The notes under the pieces are model-generated. The model saw only the letters and a program-made list of their open reading frames with translations, searched no databases and had not been told where the DNA came from. Below are positions 10,569 to 20,369 of a DNA stretch of 64,000 nt, one piece after another; the first letter of the stretch is position 1; the number at the start of each line of letters is the position of its first letter. The position numbers were made by a program, and so were the translations under genes. Origin of the DNA: Triatoma infestans (taxonomy: Eukaryota; Arthropoda; Insecta; Hemiptera; Reduviidae); NCBI GenBank assembly GCA_011037195.1, contig JAAEAF010003494.1:1-64000 (forward strand), given 5' to 3'.

Positions 10569-12404
10569 TCATGCACTGCTATAATCGCATTCACATTTAT
10601 CAGGCTTCTCGCCTGTATGTGTTCGCATATGTTCTATGAAAGGTCCAGATTTTTTACAGCTGTAATTGCATTCACTACATTTATAAGGCTCCTCGCCTGT
10701 ATGTGTTCGAATATGTACATTCAAAGAATTTTTTAGCGTGCTACTATAACTGCATTCATTACATTTATATGGCTTCTCGACTGTATGTGTTCGCATATGT
10801 GCTTGCAAATTTCCATGTTGTTTACAACTATAATCGCATTCTGTACATTTATACGGCTTCTCGCCTGTATGTGTTCGAATATGTACTTTCAAAGTTTTTA
10901 TTAGCGTACTACTATACCCGCATTCATTACATTTATACGGCTTCTCACCTGTATGTGTTCGGATATGCCCTTTCAATGCTCCAGAAGTCGTACTACTATA
11001 ATCGCATTCACTACATTTATACGGCTTCTCGCCTGTATGTGTTCGAATATGTACTTTCAAAGAATTTTTTAGCGTGCTACTATAACCGCATTCATTACAT
11101 TTATATGGCTTCTCGCCTGTATGTGTTCGCATATGCCCTTTCAATGCTCCAGAAGACGTGCTACTATAATCGCACTCACCGCATTTATACGGCTTCACGC
11201 CTGTATGTGTTCGGATATGCCCTATCAATGCTCCAGAAGTCGTACTACTATAATCGCACTCACCGCATTTATACGGCTTCACGCCTGTATGTGTTCGGAT
11301 ATGCCCTTTCAATGCTCCAGAAGTCGTACTACTATAACAGCACTCACCACATTTATACGGCTTCCCGCCTGTATGTGTTAGAAAATGACGTTTCAAATGA
11401 CTATTTACCGTACTACTATAATCGCATTCATTACATTTATACGGCTTCTCGCCTGTATGTATTCGCATATGTAGTTTCAAATGACTATTTCGCGTACTGC
11501 TATAACCGCATTCATAACATTTATACGGCTTCTCACCTGTATGTGTTCGGATATGTTTTGTCAAATCATCGGACCTTGCACTACTATAATCGCAGTCACC
11601 ACATTTAAAAGGCTTCTCGCCTGTATGTGTTCGAATATGTTCTCTCAAAGAATAGGACCTTGCACTACTATAATCGCATTCAACACATTTAAATGGCTTC
11701 TCGCCTGCATGTGTTCGAATATGTACTTTCAAATTTTTTTTTTGCCTACTACTATAACAGCACTCACCACATTTATACGGCTTCCCGCCTGTATGTGTTA
11801 GAAAATGTCGTTTCAAATGACTATTTCCCGTACTACTATAATCGCATTCATTACATTTATACGGCTTCACGCCTGTATGTATACGCATATGTAGTTTCAA
11901 ATGACTATTTCGCGTATAACTATAACCGCATTCATTACATTTATACGGCTTCTCACCTGTATGTGTTCGGATATGTTGTCTCAAACCATCGGACCTTGCA
12001 CTACTATAATCGCACTCACCACATTTATACGGCTTCTCGCCTGTATGTGTTCGGATATGTTTTCTCAAATCATCGGACCTTGCACTACTATAATCGCATT
12101 CAGTACATTTAAAATGCTTCTCGCCTGCATGGGTTCGCAGATGCACTTTCAACGTTCCGCATCTTGCACTGCTATAATCGCATTCACCACATTTAAAAGG
12201 CTTCTCGCCTGTATGTGTTCGAATATGTTCTCTGAATACAGCGGATGTTGTACTAGTATAATCGTATTCACCACATTTAAAAGGCTTCTGGCCTGTATGT
12301 GTTCGCATATGTTCTTCCAAAGTTCCAAGATGTTTACAACTATAATCGCACTCACTACAATTATATGGCTTCTCGCCTAGAAGTGTTTCTAAATGTTTTT
12401 TCAT
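10569..12404 (-). CDS. C2H2 zinc-finger array 1 (about 21 fingers)
   Basis: 611 codons made almost entirely of 28-residue finger units with the pattern C-x2-C-x12-H-x3-H joined by T-G-E-K-P-Y-K-C linkers. This is the arrangement of sequence-specific DNA-binding nuclear proteins. About 21 units are complete. Unit 3 has Tyr in place of its second Cys, and the first and last units are partial. Recognition-helix types recur (RSDDLRK, TSGALKG, LKNSLKV, NSHLKR), a sign of unit-level duplication. There is no KRAB, BTB, ZAD or other N-terminal domain, so this is either the last exon of a longer gene or a truncated gene. The TGA at its end replaces an Arg codon inside a finger, and fingers continue beyond it. 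The start chosen is the first ATG after upstream decayed fingers and may be artificial. Its siblings are at 45,192 and 54,784. Confidence 0.85.
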   Translation of the reverse strand: MKKHLETLLGEKPYNCSECDYSCKHLGTLEEHMRTHTGQKPFKCGEYDYTSTTSAVFREHIRTHTGEKPFKCGECDYSSARCGTLKVHLRTHAGEKHFKCTECDYSSARSDDLRKHIRTHTGEKPYKCGECDYSSARSDGLRQHIRTHTGEKPYKCNECGYSYTRNSHLKLHMRIHTGVKPYKCNECDYSSTGNSHLKRHFLTHTGGKPYKCGECCYSSRQKKNLKVHIRTHAGEKPFKCVECDYSSARSYSLREHIRTHTGEKPFKCGDCDYSSARSDDLTKHIRTHTGEKPYKCYECGYSSTRNSHLKLHMRIHTGEKPYKCNECDYSSTVNSHLKRHFLTHTGGKPYKCGECCYSSTTSGALKGHIRTHTGVKPYKCGECDYSSTTSGALIGHIRTHTGVKPYKCGECDYSSTSSGALKGHMRTHTGEKPYKCNECGYSSTLKNSLKVHIRTHTGEKPYKCSECDYSSTTSGALKGHIRTHTGEKPYKCNECGYSSTLIKTLKVHIRTHTGEKPYKCTECDYSCKQHGNLQAHMRTHTVEKPYKCNECSYSSTLKNSLNVHIRTHTGEEPYKCSECNYSCKKSGPFIEHMRTHTGEKPDKCECDYSSA

Positions 12405-12545
12405 ATCCAGATTCTATACAACTCTTGTCGTATGCATTAAATTTTTATAGCTTCTCGTCTATTCGTGTTCGTACTTGATATTTTTTTAAATCACAGCTGT
12501 TGTTCAACTATAGACGCAGTCATTTATATGCCTTCTTGCCCATTT
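12405..12545 (-). pseudogene. Decayed upstream fingers of array 1
   Basis: Reading upstream of the ATG gives degraded finger pieces, for example an I-E-S-G-D-M-K-K-H segment, with in-frame stops and a damaged linker. The same decay is seen upstream of array 2 (46,488-46,625). The original protein was therefore longer at its N-terminus. Confidence 0.65.
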
Positions 12546-12559
12546 CATGGTTGTTAAAC

Positions 12560-13370
12560 TGATATCAGTAATATTTATCTTAAGACTTTTCCTTTGACAT
12601 CTTTAAAATGTGCAATCAATATTATTTTGATATTATTACATTTATCACTTACATCTCAATACTTGCATACTGCTTTTTAAATTCACCATTACTCTTAGTA
12701 ACTTCAATGGCAATTAATATCTGTTTAAATTTCCTTCTTCAATAGTAAGAATTCTTCAATAGATACAATGGACAGGAATATTGAATTTTACGATTTCTGT
12801 ATGGTAAATCCAAATCTAAGAAAAAATAATATTGCAATTAAATGATTTTGTTTTTCAGTAAAATAAATTATTGATTATTTTTGTATGTTTGACTTACCTT
12901 AATACAATTTTATATCAGGGTTATAAATTTTTTTTATTATTCCCAATTTTGTTGCAAAATCAAAACCATGGAATACTCGTATTTCACTATGTGTGGTATA
13001 TGTTCTATTGATTTATAAAATGTATTTTACTTATATTGAATAGCAATTAAACATTGTCCAGTTGCATATCTTGCGTAATTATTTGCATATCTCATCCAAT
13101 TACTTTCTGCTGTATGGGGCTGTCATCAATGCCAAATGTTTTATCATCTGATTTGATCTATAAAACAGAAAATACATTCTTTATTCGTTTCTATTGTTTA
13201 CTGCGCCCGTAATGACGGGTATTATTCAAGATTACATAATATTTACTGATGCCAAACACATTTCTGTTCTATACTTATCAACTCATAATTGACGAATTTT
13301 ATTCAAACAGAGAAATTTTAGAATAGTAACATGGTAAAGATGGCTAACTACTCCCTTTTTTACTTTCTCT
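12560..13370. repeat. Block F, conserved flank of ZNF arrays
   Basis: Non-coding AT-rich DNA found at the same place beside arrays 2 (46,640-47,450) and 3 (56,410-57,380), and alone at 26,830-27,300. Markers are ACAATGGACAGGAATA, TTGCAAAATCAAAACCATGGAA, GTCCAGTTGCATATCTTG and GGGGCTGTCATCAATGCCAAATG. Because the arrays are read on the minus strand, this is their upstream flank and could contain the promoter or an intron. Confidence 0.8.
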
Positions 13371-13925
13371 CACTACAAATAAAATTTTCTAGGTGTGTGT
13401 ATCTCAAAAACGAATGCCGCAGGAAGCACAAACTTGGTATTCCCGTTTAGGTACCGCCATTGCATCAGACACTAAGTATTCTGGTAAAATCCATTAACTG
13501 GAAGTGTGATTTTGCCGGATGTTATTATTGTTTTTCGTGATTTCCTCAAAAATAGCGCCAACGATTTTCTTTAAACTTTGAAAGGATTTAAGGGTTTAAA
13601 TCCTTATGGGTATAAATACTCATCACTACTATTTGTAACATCTTACCGGAAAAATTGATTTTGGGGGGTTTCTGGGGGAACTAGAGCGTTATACTTCCCT
13701 CTAAAGTATTGCTTTAATAATATAATAATAATATTCCGTTTACATACTATAATTGCAACAGATCCGAACTTTTTGGCGCCAATGGTTTTCTTTAAACTTT
13801 GAATGCTATCTATACACACCCAAAATACCTATCACTTTTTTTATTTTTTACCCAGAAAATTGATTTGTGGGAGAGGTTTTGGGGGAATAGTGGCGTTATA
13901 CTTTCCTCCAAACTTTACAGTGTTC
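13371..13925 (-). repeat. U repeat, two units, minus orientation
   Basis: Two diverged units at about 13,480-13,735 and 13,736-13,925 share TGGCGCCAA.GGTTTTC, TTTAAACTTTGAA and AAATTGATTTG.GGG. A tail at 13,371-13,480 is the reverse complement of the tail at 15,045-15,230 (key motif AATGCCAAGTTTGGAC). Non-coding. Confidence 0.65.
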
Positions 13926-13929
13926 TAGA

Positions 13930-14400
13930 GAGTAGCAACGTCCAGTCCAGAACCAAAAACTCACATAAATAGTAGCATAGTTGAGAGCCTCTTACTGTAC
14001 GCCGCTGAGATATGGACACTTGATCAAAGAATGGGAAACAAACTTCTACCTATCGATAGACTTTTGCAAGGATTAGCAAACGCGAAAAAAAAAAAAATTA
14101 TAATAATAATAAAGTATAACATGGAAATAAGAGAAAAGAAATGGACGTCAAAAAATTGTAATCCAAATCATAGAAACTAAGAAAGTGGTATTCTTTGGAC
14201 ACGTGAATAATAAAAACAATAAGCCAACTGAGATTGCCACGTGTGCAATTGAATGAGTGCTCCTGGGGAAAAACAAAATAAAACGGCCAATGATTCTGCG
14301 GAAAAAGAAATTATTAGTGAGCCTGCATGGAAATAGACCGAGCGAGGAGGATGCTCTTAACAGAGCTAATGCAAAAATCAGTACCATGAAACACTCACAC
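13930..14400 (+). pseudogene. RTE-type RT C-terminal fragment
   Basis: Translation near 13,985-14,070 gives L-L-Y-A-A-E-I-W-T-L-D-Q-R-M-G-N-K, the thumb region of RTE/L1-like RTs. A segment near 14,150-14,380 reads V-V-F-F-G-H-V, then a G-K-rich stretch, then E-D-A-L-N-R. A simple A/T repeat at 14,083-14,110 and several stops break it. Longer relatives lie at 58,697-60,020. Confidence 0.7.
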
Positions 14401-15260
14401 TCTTCTTAATACAGTTAAATAAAAAATGAAAAATTTGCTTCAAATTTTGCTTGTGGCCTAACATCCGGTGGTGGAGGACCAACTTACCAACGGAACCACC
14501 TTCAGAATGTAGTGATCCAATAATGGACACACTCATTTGAATTTTAAAGTCTCAGATTACTCAATACCACCTTAAAACAATTTTTTTCAGAAAAGTGTAT
14601 CAACTAAAAGTGATACCTTTCTATTTATGCAGCAAGCACTCCTAGTTTAAACAAAATCGATGAAAAAGTTTTTGAGAAAATTCCACAAAACTTAAAAACC
14701 TGTTCTGTAAAAACGCTCTTCCGGTAAACCGATTTTCTTAAAGTCAGAAGTTCTATCAATGGTACTTATGTGTATATAGATTATATAGGTGGCAAAAACC
14801 ATATAGTGGTACTTTTGAGGAATGTATAACTCTATGGTACCCCACGAAACCACCTACAAATTCAATTTTCCCTAGACAATGTTTCAAATAAAATATACCA
14901 CGTTAAAAGTTATATTGCCGTTTAAAGGTAAGGTTCAGCAGTTTTAGAGAAAACAGCAAAAAAATCCATTTAGTAAAGTGGTTCTTCTGGATACAGGGAA
15001 TTTTATGGATAACTTCCTTCCCACTGTTCCTTCTGGTTCCACTAGTGATACCCAAACGGAATGCCAAGTTTGGACCTTTGTTTTGTGGTTGAGCTATTCA
15101 CAAACATACAAATAACTGGCACACACACACACTCACACAGCGACTATTTCTAAAAACCAATTTTTTGACTCTACGGACATCAAAAAACATGTATTTTCAG
15201 TGATACCTGATGGATTTGGTTTCAAAATAAAGAAGTGTGCAATTGATTTTTATTTCTTAT
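14401..15260 (+). repeat. U repeat, plus orientation, with CA-rich tail
   Basis: Starts with a segment shared with 60,010-60,120 (CTTGTGGCCTAACATC.GGTGG). Units begin near 14,660 and 14,935, sharing TTTGAGAAAA..C, CATTTAGTAAAGTGG and TTCCGG..A.CCGATTTTCTT. The tail carries AATGCCAAGTTTGGAC, an (AC)n run at 15,119-15,132 and CATGTATTTTCAGTGA. No protein-coding frame. Confidence 0.65.
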
Positions 15261-15476
15261 TTAAAAAACTGTATTTGTAACTGTTTTGTAAATAAGATTA
15301 TAGTTATTTTAATTAAACAGTCATAATTATTTGGTTTTGATATTATTGAATTAAATTAAAGTAGAAAAGATATTGAATTATGTATATATTGTTGTGGTTG
15401 GTTCCGCAGAGCTGGAAAGAGATACTTTCCGTGATAGCATGCTTCTTTTTGTGGTTATCGACCGGTTTCGGGCGTT

Positions 15477-15485
15477 CAACCATTA
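15477..15485 (+). repeat. 9-bp target duplication, left
   Basis: CAACCATTA, identical to 20,986-20,994. The uninterrupted MITE at 48,825-48,965 has a related sequence here (CGCCCATTA) once only. Confidence 0.85.
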
Positions 15486-16428
15486 ACGTCCGTCAAGTTG
15501 GACTGGCCACCATCGAATTTTACACATCGTTAGTGCCGCGTTTGTGCCGGCGATCTGCAAAATTTCAGCGTTTGTGCCGTATAATTAGCAGAGTTATTAA
15601 AGAAAGAATGTGGCCAGCCCAACTTGACGTCAAGTTAGACTGGCCACCAATTTCTATTTGACTTTTGAAAATTCTTTTTTTACCAATCGTTAGTGCTGCG
15701 TTTGTGCCGGCGATTCACCAAATTTCATCGTTTGTGCCATAAAATTGACAAAGATATAAAGAAAAAAATGTGGCCAGTCCAACTTGACGTCAAGTTAGAC
15801 TGGCCACAAAATTTCTATTCACTTTTTTAAACTTTTCTCTTTGCCAATCGTTAGTGCTGCGTTTGTGCCGGCGATTCACCAAATTTCATCGTTTGTGCCT
15901 TAAAATTGACAAAGATATTAAGAAAAAAAAGTGGCCAGTACAACTTGACGTCAAGTTAGACTGGCCACAAAATTTCTATTCACTTTTTTAAACTTTTCTC
16001 TTTGCCAATCGTTAGTGCTGCGTTTGTGCCGGCGATTCACCAAATTTCATCGTTTGTGCCTTAAAATTGACAAAGATATTAAGAAAAAAAAGTGGCCAGT
16101 ACAACTTGACGTCAAGTTAGACTGGCCACAAACTTTATTTTCACTTTTTTCAATTTTTCTTTTTACCAATCGTTAGTGCTGCATTTGTGCCGCGATTCAC
16201 CAAATTTCAACGTTTGTGCCGTAAAATTGACAAAGATATTGACGAAAAACTGTTCGTCGTACTTGAAACCGAAGGCCATGGCTGCGGGTAATATTTGAAA
16301 GTGCCCGTGCTCCACTGACCACCAACGGCCCTTATCAGGACCACCAACTAAAATGTACTGGCCCTCGATTTCTAATCAAATTTCTGGAATTTTTTCTTCG
16401 CTAATCTTAAGTGATTCATTTGTGCCAG
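15486..16428 (+). repeat. Left terminal inverted repeat with 161-bp units
   Basis: Four copies of a 36-bp palindrome centred on TTGACGTCAA lie at 15,611-15,646, 15,771-15,806, 15,932-15,967 and 16,093-16,128. Their spacing is 160-161 bp, and the last two full spacer units read as identical. Between them are CAATCGTTAGTGCTGCG and TTTGTGCCGGCGATTCACC. The terminal 20 bases equal half of the palindrome. Partial units continue to about 16,620 (half palindromes at 16,480-16,500 and 16,601-16,616). Confidence 0.9.
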
Positions 16429-16726
16429 CGACCCACCAAATTTCAGCGTTTGTGCTGCAAAATTGACAAAGTTATTGAGGCGTCAAGTTAGACTGGCCAC
16501 AAATTTATATTCACTTTGTAAACTTTTCTCTTTGCCAATCGTTAGTGCCGCGTTTGTGCCATAAAATTGATAAAATTGACAAAGATATTAAGAAAAAAAG
16601 TGGCCAGTCCAACTTTATCGCATAACTTTTGAAAATTCTTTTTAACAGACAGGTTAATGTGGAAATAGCTTCTAGTAGGATTTGAAATATTAAATGAATC
16701 AAAATTTTAGCAAACACAAAGCTTAT

Positions 16727-16780
16727 AAAGAATATCTTATAATAATCAACACAATGTGTTGATTATTAAAGATATTCTTT
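16727..16780. other. Perfect-arm hairpin
   Basis: AATAATCAACACA and its reverse complement flank a single base (16,741-16,767). The pairing extends outward through AAAGAATATCTT on both sides with one bulge. It lies just inside the left inverted repeat of the 5.5-kb element. Confidence 0.8.
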
Positions 16781-16956
16781 CGTATTAAAGAATTAAAGAA
16801 TTTTTGAAATCGTTAAGTAAAAAAACTGCCTATATTGCCAAGTAAATGCAAACGGTACATAATCGCAATTACTAGGGTACTGATGAGTTGCATTAAAGAA
16901 ACATACAAACCTTTTCATAAAATATTATGACAAAAAAATGGTTAAAAATGAATTAA

Positions 16957-17184
16957 TATTTAAGTATTAAGAGTATTTTTTCATTTCTCAAATACCTCCT
17001 GCAATGTGGAAGTGCAGGTCACAAACAAATCCAAAGTGATATTCTTGCCAACTTTGAGTGTAAATTTTATATTGTAAAACAGTACATAAGTAGAAAATTT
17101 TTAGTCCTTTCGGTATTAGAGTTTATTGAGAATAACATAAATAAAATAGATAATAATATTTCTGGAATTTTAAGAAGTTATTAA
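16957..17184 (+). other. Open frame in 5.5-kb element, unknown
   Basis: 75 codons without a Met, ending at TAA 17,182. It contains C-G-S-A-G-H-K-Q, then F-E-C-K-F-Y-I-V-K-Q-Y, and ends I-S-G-I-L-R-S-Y. A possible acceptor (pyrimidines then GTGCAG) lies at about 17,017. It could be an exon. I do not recognise it, and chance is possible for this length. Confidence 0.3.
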
Positions 17185-17438
17185 TAATAATAACTCAGTG
17201 TGACCCTTAAGTTCAGCCCATTCGTCATTTTAACATCGAATTATGTAATACCTTATTCTTATTTTCCGTAATAAACATATAGTTAATGAAGTTGGAATTA
17301 TGGGTAACACGTCTATGCATTTGAAAAGTTCTTAACGTTTTATAAATAATGTTAAAAAAATTAAAAATTTTGTGAAATGAACACTCGCCCCATGTTATTA
17401 GTTGTTCACAAAAGGCAAATTGAGGCCTTGTCTACGTT

Positions 17439-17618
17439 ATGGTCCGGCCCATAGCTTATGAGCTTGGCAATAGTGCGCAGTCTTTCAGACTCGGAGGGTC
17501 GGAAGAAACTGTTAAAAGCAAAAAGGCATCTCCAGTGAAGAAAAAAGATGGTGCTCCTCCCAAGGCTAAGAAAACTAAGGCCCCTAAACCAAAAAAGGTT
17601 GCGCCCAAAAAGAATTAA
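17439..17618 (+). CDS. 59-residue Lys/Pro/Ala-rich basic protein
   Basis: ATG to TAA, 59 codons. The first 20 residues are mixed (M-V-R-P-I-A-Y-E-L-G). The rest is dominated by K-K, P-K and A-P-K, for example K-K-A-S-P-V-K-K-K and K-P-K-K-V-A-P-K-K-N. The composition resembles linker-histone tails or other nucleic-acid-binding tails. The local GC content is clearly higher than in the surrounding AT-rich DNA, and it lies inside the 5.5-kb element. A captured host-gene fragment, as in Pack-MULEs, is an attractive but unproven explanation. There is no visible upstream promoter or splice site. Confidence 0.4.
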   Translation: MVRPIAYELGNSAQSFRLGGSEETVKSKKASPVKKKDGAPPKAKKTKAPKPKKVAPKKN

Positions 17619-17821
17619 GTTCCAAAGCAGGAAAACCAGACAGAAACATGTTTCATAAGAAGCTCTTTTAATATTGATGAAAAGTAGAAGTAGGACCACA
17701 AATGAACCAGTTTTTTATCAACTCTAAATTTGCATTGTTTTTATGCAGCATTACGGACCCAACTATATATTCTAAATTTTCATGCTAACTGACCATAAAA
17801 ACACGAAACGAAGACAAATAG

Positions 17822-18073
17822 AACACAATTTTTAATTTCTCTTTTTTTCTAACTGCTTTTAGAATAGCAAACAATAATGGAACTTTCCAATTTTCCGCAA
17901 GAGATAGATTGACAATATTAGATTTCCATTCTCACTTATCCTATTTTTTGTTAACCTCTAAACGAACTAATATCCCTTTAATAAACACAGGCTTAGTGGT
18001 ACCTCGCGGACATATCAATGTAAGTAATAAATACTCATGGAATATCCCTGAAAATTGGGCAGTGTATTCGTAA
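17822..18073 (+). other. Exon-like open frame with both splice sites
   Basis: Open for 83 codons. A strong acceptor (CTTTTTTTCTAACTGCTTTTAG) ends at 17,862, and a consensus donor (GTAAGT) starts at 18,018, giving a 155-bp internal exon. Within it the frame reads F-S-A-R-D-R-L-T-I-L-D-F-H-S-H-L and N-T-G-L-V-V-P-R-G-H. I do not recognise the family. The pair of good splice signals is the best evidence that this element carries a spliced gene. Confidence 0.4.
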
Positions 18074-18176
18074 TTAATAAAGTGAAAGGGAAAACTTCCT
18101 GATAATGGGTACGACTTAACAATGCCAAATGAAAAAAAAACAATAATTTGTTATTACAGACCTGCAAACACTATAA

Positions 18177-18476
18177 AAAGTTTTACGCAAATGTTTGTTG
18201 ATAGATTATGATATAGAGAAATGGATATTTCACAAGAATCATAATGGCAAAGCAAGGGAAAATGCTGGCTTCTATCTTTGTAAAACTGCAGTCCAAATGA
18301 AACTTGGCTATAAAAACAGTAAAATGCTTGTTATTTTCGAGGACAATGAAAAACATAGCGTTAATCATAATCACCTGTGACTCAAGAAGAAAAAACAGAT
18401 TCAGCTAAAAGAGGTAGAAAAAAGAATTAAAAAAAGAAAGGAGCATCAATCGAGATTAGTGGCTAAATATTACTAA
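18177..18476 (+). pseudogene. Open frame ending in N-H-N-H, then basic tail after TGA
   Basis: Open from 18,177 to a TGA at 18,378-18,380, then open again in the same frame for 31 codons rich in Lys and Arg (L-K-K-K-K-Q-I-Q and K-R-I-K-K-R-K). An acceptor-like TTGTTATTACAG ends at 18,159. The part before TGA has F-Y-L-C-K and ends with N-H-N-H about 29 residues later. That loosely recalls FLYWCH/WRKY-GCM-type zinc fingers found at the start of some MULE transposases, but the second Cys is missing. The resemblance is weak. Confidence 0.3.
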
Positions 18477-18539
18477 ATACTTAGATTTAATTTATTTATA
18501 CTTATTAGACGTATTTAATGGAAGAATCAAAAGTTAATA

Positions 18540-18905
18540 AAATGGCTTTTTTGAGTAAAGCCCATAATCCAAATTTTTAATGAATTTCTCGGAACAACGA
18601 TTCAAACGAAATTATACATCTCGATATTCACCTTAGTATAAAATTTTAATGATATTCGTTTTTATGGAGAAAACTGAAAAAACTGTTCAGTATAAATGTA
18701 TTTCCGATGAACCGATTTTCTTCAAACTCAAAATATTAGTAACATATATATTCTATTTATTATGAAGAAACAATTATATATAATAAATTGGAAAAGAACT
18801 TGAAAGGAAAATATGAACCCCATCGCTCTATCAAATTTCCTTAGATGATAACTAGACCGAAAGAAATGTTTTAACAGAACCACTAGCAGCGGTTGAAAAA
18901 ATAAA
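18540..18905 (+). repeat. U repeat copy inside the 5.5-kb element
   Basis: Shares GAAAACTGAAAAAACTGT, ATTTCCGATGAACCGATTTT and CTTCAAACTCAAAAT with the U units near 59,350 and 59,670. Strongly diverged and non-coding. Confidence 0.5.
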
Positions 18906-18912
18906 AAAAAAT

Positions 18913-19110
18913 TTGAAAACACAAAATGGATGTGTCATTGATATGTACATGAACACAACCATTGTATTTATTTACTTGTCAATTTTGCAGAACAACTGCC
19001 GAATTGTCAATAAAAACGAAGCACTAGACACACATTTTGCACAGATTATTACCAAAACCTTACAAATCCTTGGAAAAGAATTCCATTTCAACCACTCAAC
19101 GTTTACGTAA
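18913..19110 (+). other. Possible 3-prime exon in 5.5-kb element
   Basis: A textbook acceptor (TTTACTTGTCAATTTTGCAG, ending at 18,990) is followed by 39 open codons to TAA 19,108, including E-A-L-D-T-H-F-A-Q-I-I-T-K-T-L. This would suit the last exon of a spliced gene. The family is unknown. Confidence 0.35.
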
Positions 19111-19288
19111 TTAGGCAATTGTGTAGATTTATTAAACTTTGTTCTACTTATGAAATAAGTACATGCAATAATTAAGTTAGAGTAAGTAACAGGAAAAGTT
19201 GATTTTTTAAAATTTACATTTATATATATATATTGAGCAATAATGAATATGCTTTATTGCATTAATTGAAAATTTGCTACATTGATAG

Positions 19289-19525
19289 AGCTATTCAATT
19301 GCATACATTTACACTAATATAAGTAGTGTTTTAATTGCGTGGTACATTTTCTCCCTGAGTACGGTCCCTGTTCAAGAACGTTTATTTGTAAAACTCCAAG
19401 AAATAATGCAGTACCAGCTATCCTTACTACATGAATTTAGATTTCACTATTTTACTAAATTTATGTCAATATCTTATTTCAGTTTCACATTTAATGTCGC
19501 AATATTATATAATATAACAATATAA
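19289..19525 (+). other. Open frame in 5.5-kb element, unknown
   Basis: 78 codons between stops, no early Met, containing V-P-V-Q-E-R-L-F-V-K-L-Q-E-I-M. No recognisable domain. It may be chance. Confidence 0.2.
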
Positions 19526-20369
19526 TTCGAATTTGATGATGAAAACAGACGGTAACATTGAAACTTTACAAAAATGGTATCATTATTAATAAATCATGGC
19601 ATTAGTATTAATATAACCATATAATATTTTCATTAATTACTTCTGTAAAGAAATTAAATTTGATCATTGACAAGCTTAAATAGAGATACTAGATACACAT
19701 CAAAACAACATACTAGATACACATCAAAACAAAAGTGACAGTACATTAGTTAGTAATAACTTTAACAATAAAAACGCCAGGATAAACAAGGAAATTAAAT
19801 AAAAATAATAAACATTAGAACAAACCAAAACAAAAAACCTACTTTGTTTAAAATATACACAACAAAAAAAAAAATCAAAAATACAATCAATGTTAGAAAA
19901 GGCGCAGATACTAATAGCAACCTCTATATTAATAACACTCTGTATTAGAAAGATCAAGAGTTTAACTAATTTTAATTCAATTTGATCCACGTTTTTTGCA
20001 ATAAATTGAACCTTCCAAATTGCCTTGATATAAATGTCTAAATAAGAATGAGCTACTGTTGGAATTATAACAGCCGTGTTATATTAAAACACTGACAAGG
20101 GCATCCCTTACTGTAATTTTGGTAGTGATTAGCGAAAAATTTTCTTTATGCATTCTTTTGTTCACTAAACGTCAATTGGCTTCAATTTATAAAAGCGGTT
20201 TAATAAAACCACACTTTACAGAGAAACATTATAACACCACTTCAAAACCACATCGAATCAGTTCTTAAATCAATGGACTTATGAGAGCCTCTGTGAACAA
20301 AATCAAAGAAAATAACAATTCGCCGTCACAAACGCAGCATTAAAATTTCTCTGAAACTCCATTAGAAAC
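19526..20369. other. AT-rich interior of 5.5-kb element, no gene seen
   Basis: Contains a short direct repeat (ATACTAGATACACATCAAAACAA, at about 19,686 and 19,709) and a hydrophobic minus-strand frame at 19,724-19,990 that I attribute to AT-rich composition. Confidence 0.5.

Noticed and set aside
10703..12380. Long plus-strand open frames opposite ZNF array 1 with repeated Tyr/Ile/Arg-rich units
   Set aside because: They mirror the 84-bp finger period and are the antisense of the arrays. The same occurs at 45,120-46,525 and 54,667-56,105.
10569..12404. Regular direct repeats that could suggest a CRISPR-like array
   Set aside because: The period is 84 bp with coding conservation of Cys and His codons. 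There is no spacer structure and the DNA is eukaryotic.
15611..15646. Palindrome as a functional CRE promoter array
   Set aside because: The TGACGTCA core is real, but it follows from tip-to-tip symmetry of the transposon end, so regulatory meaning cannot be claimed.
19724..19990. Hydrophobic minus-strand frame of 88 codons in the 5.5-kb element
   Set aside because: Composition is that of AT-rich antisense DNA (Phe, Leu, Ile only), no signal or conserved motif.
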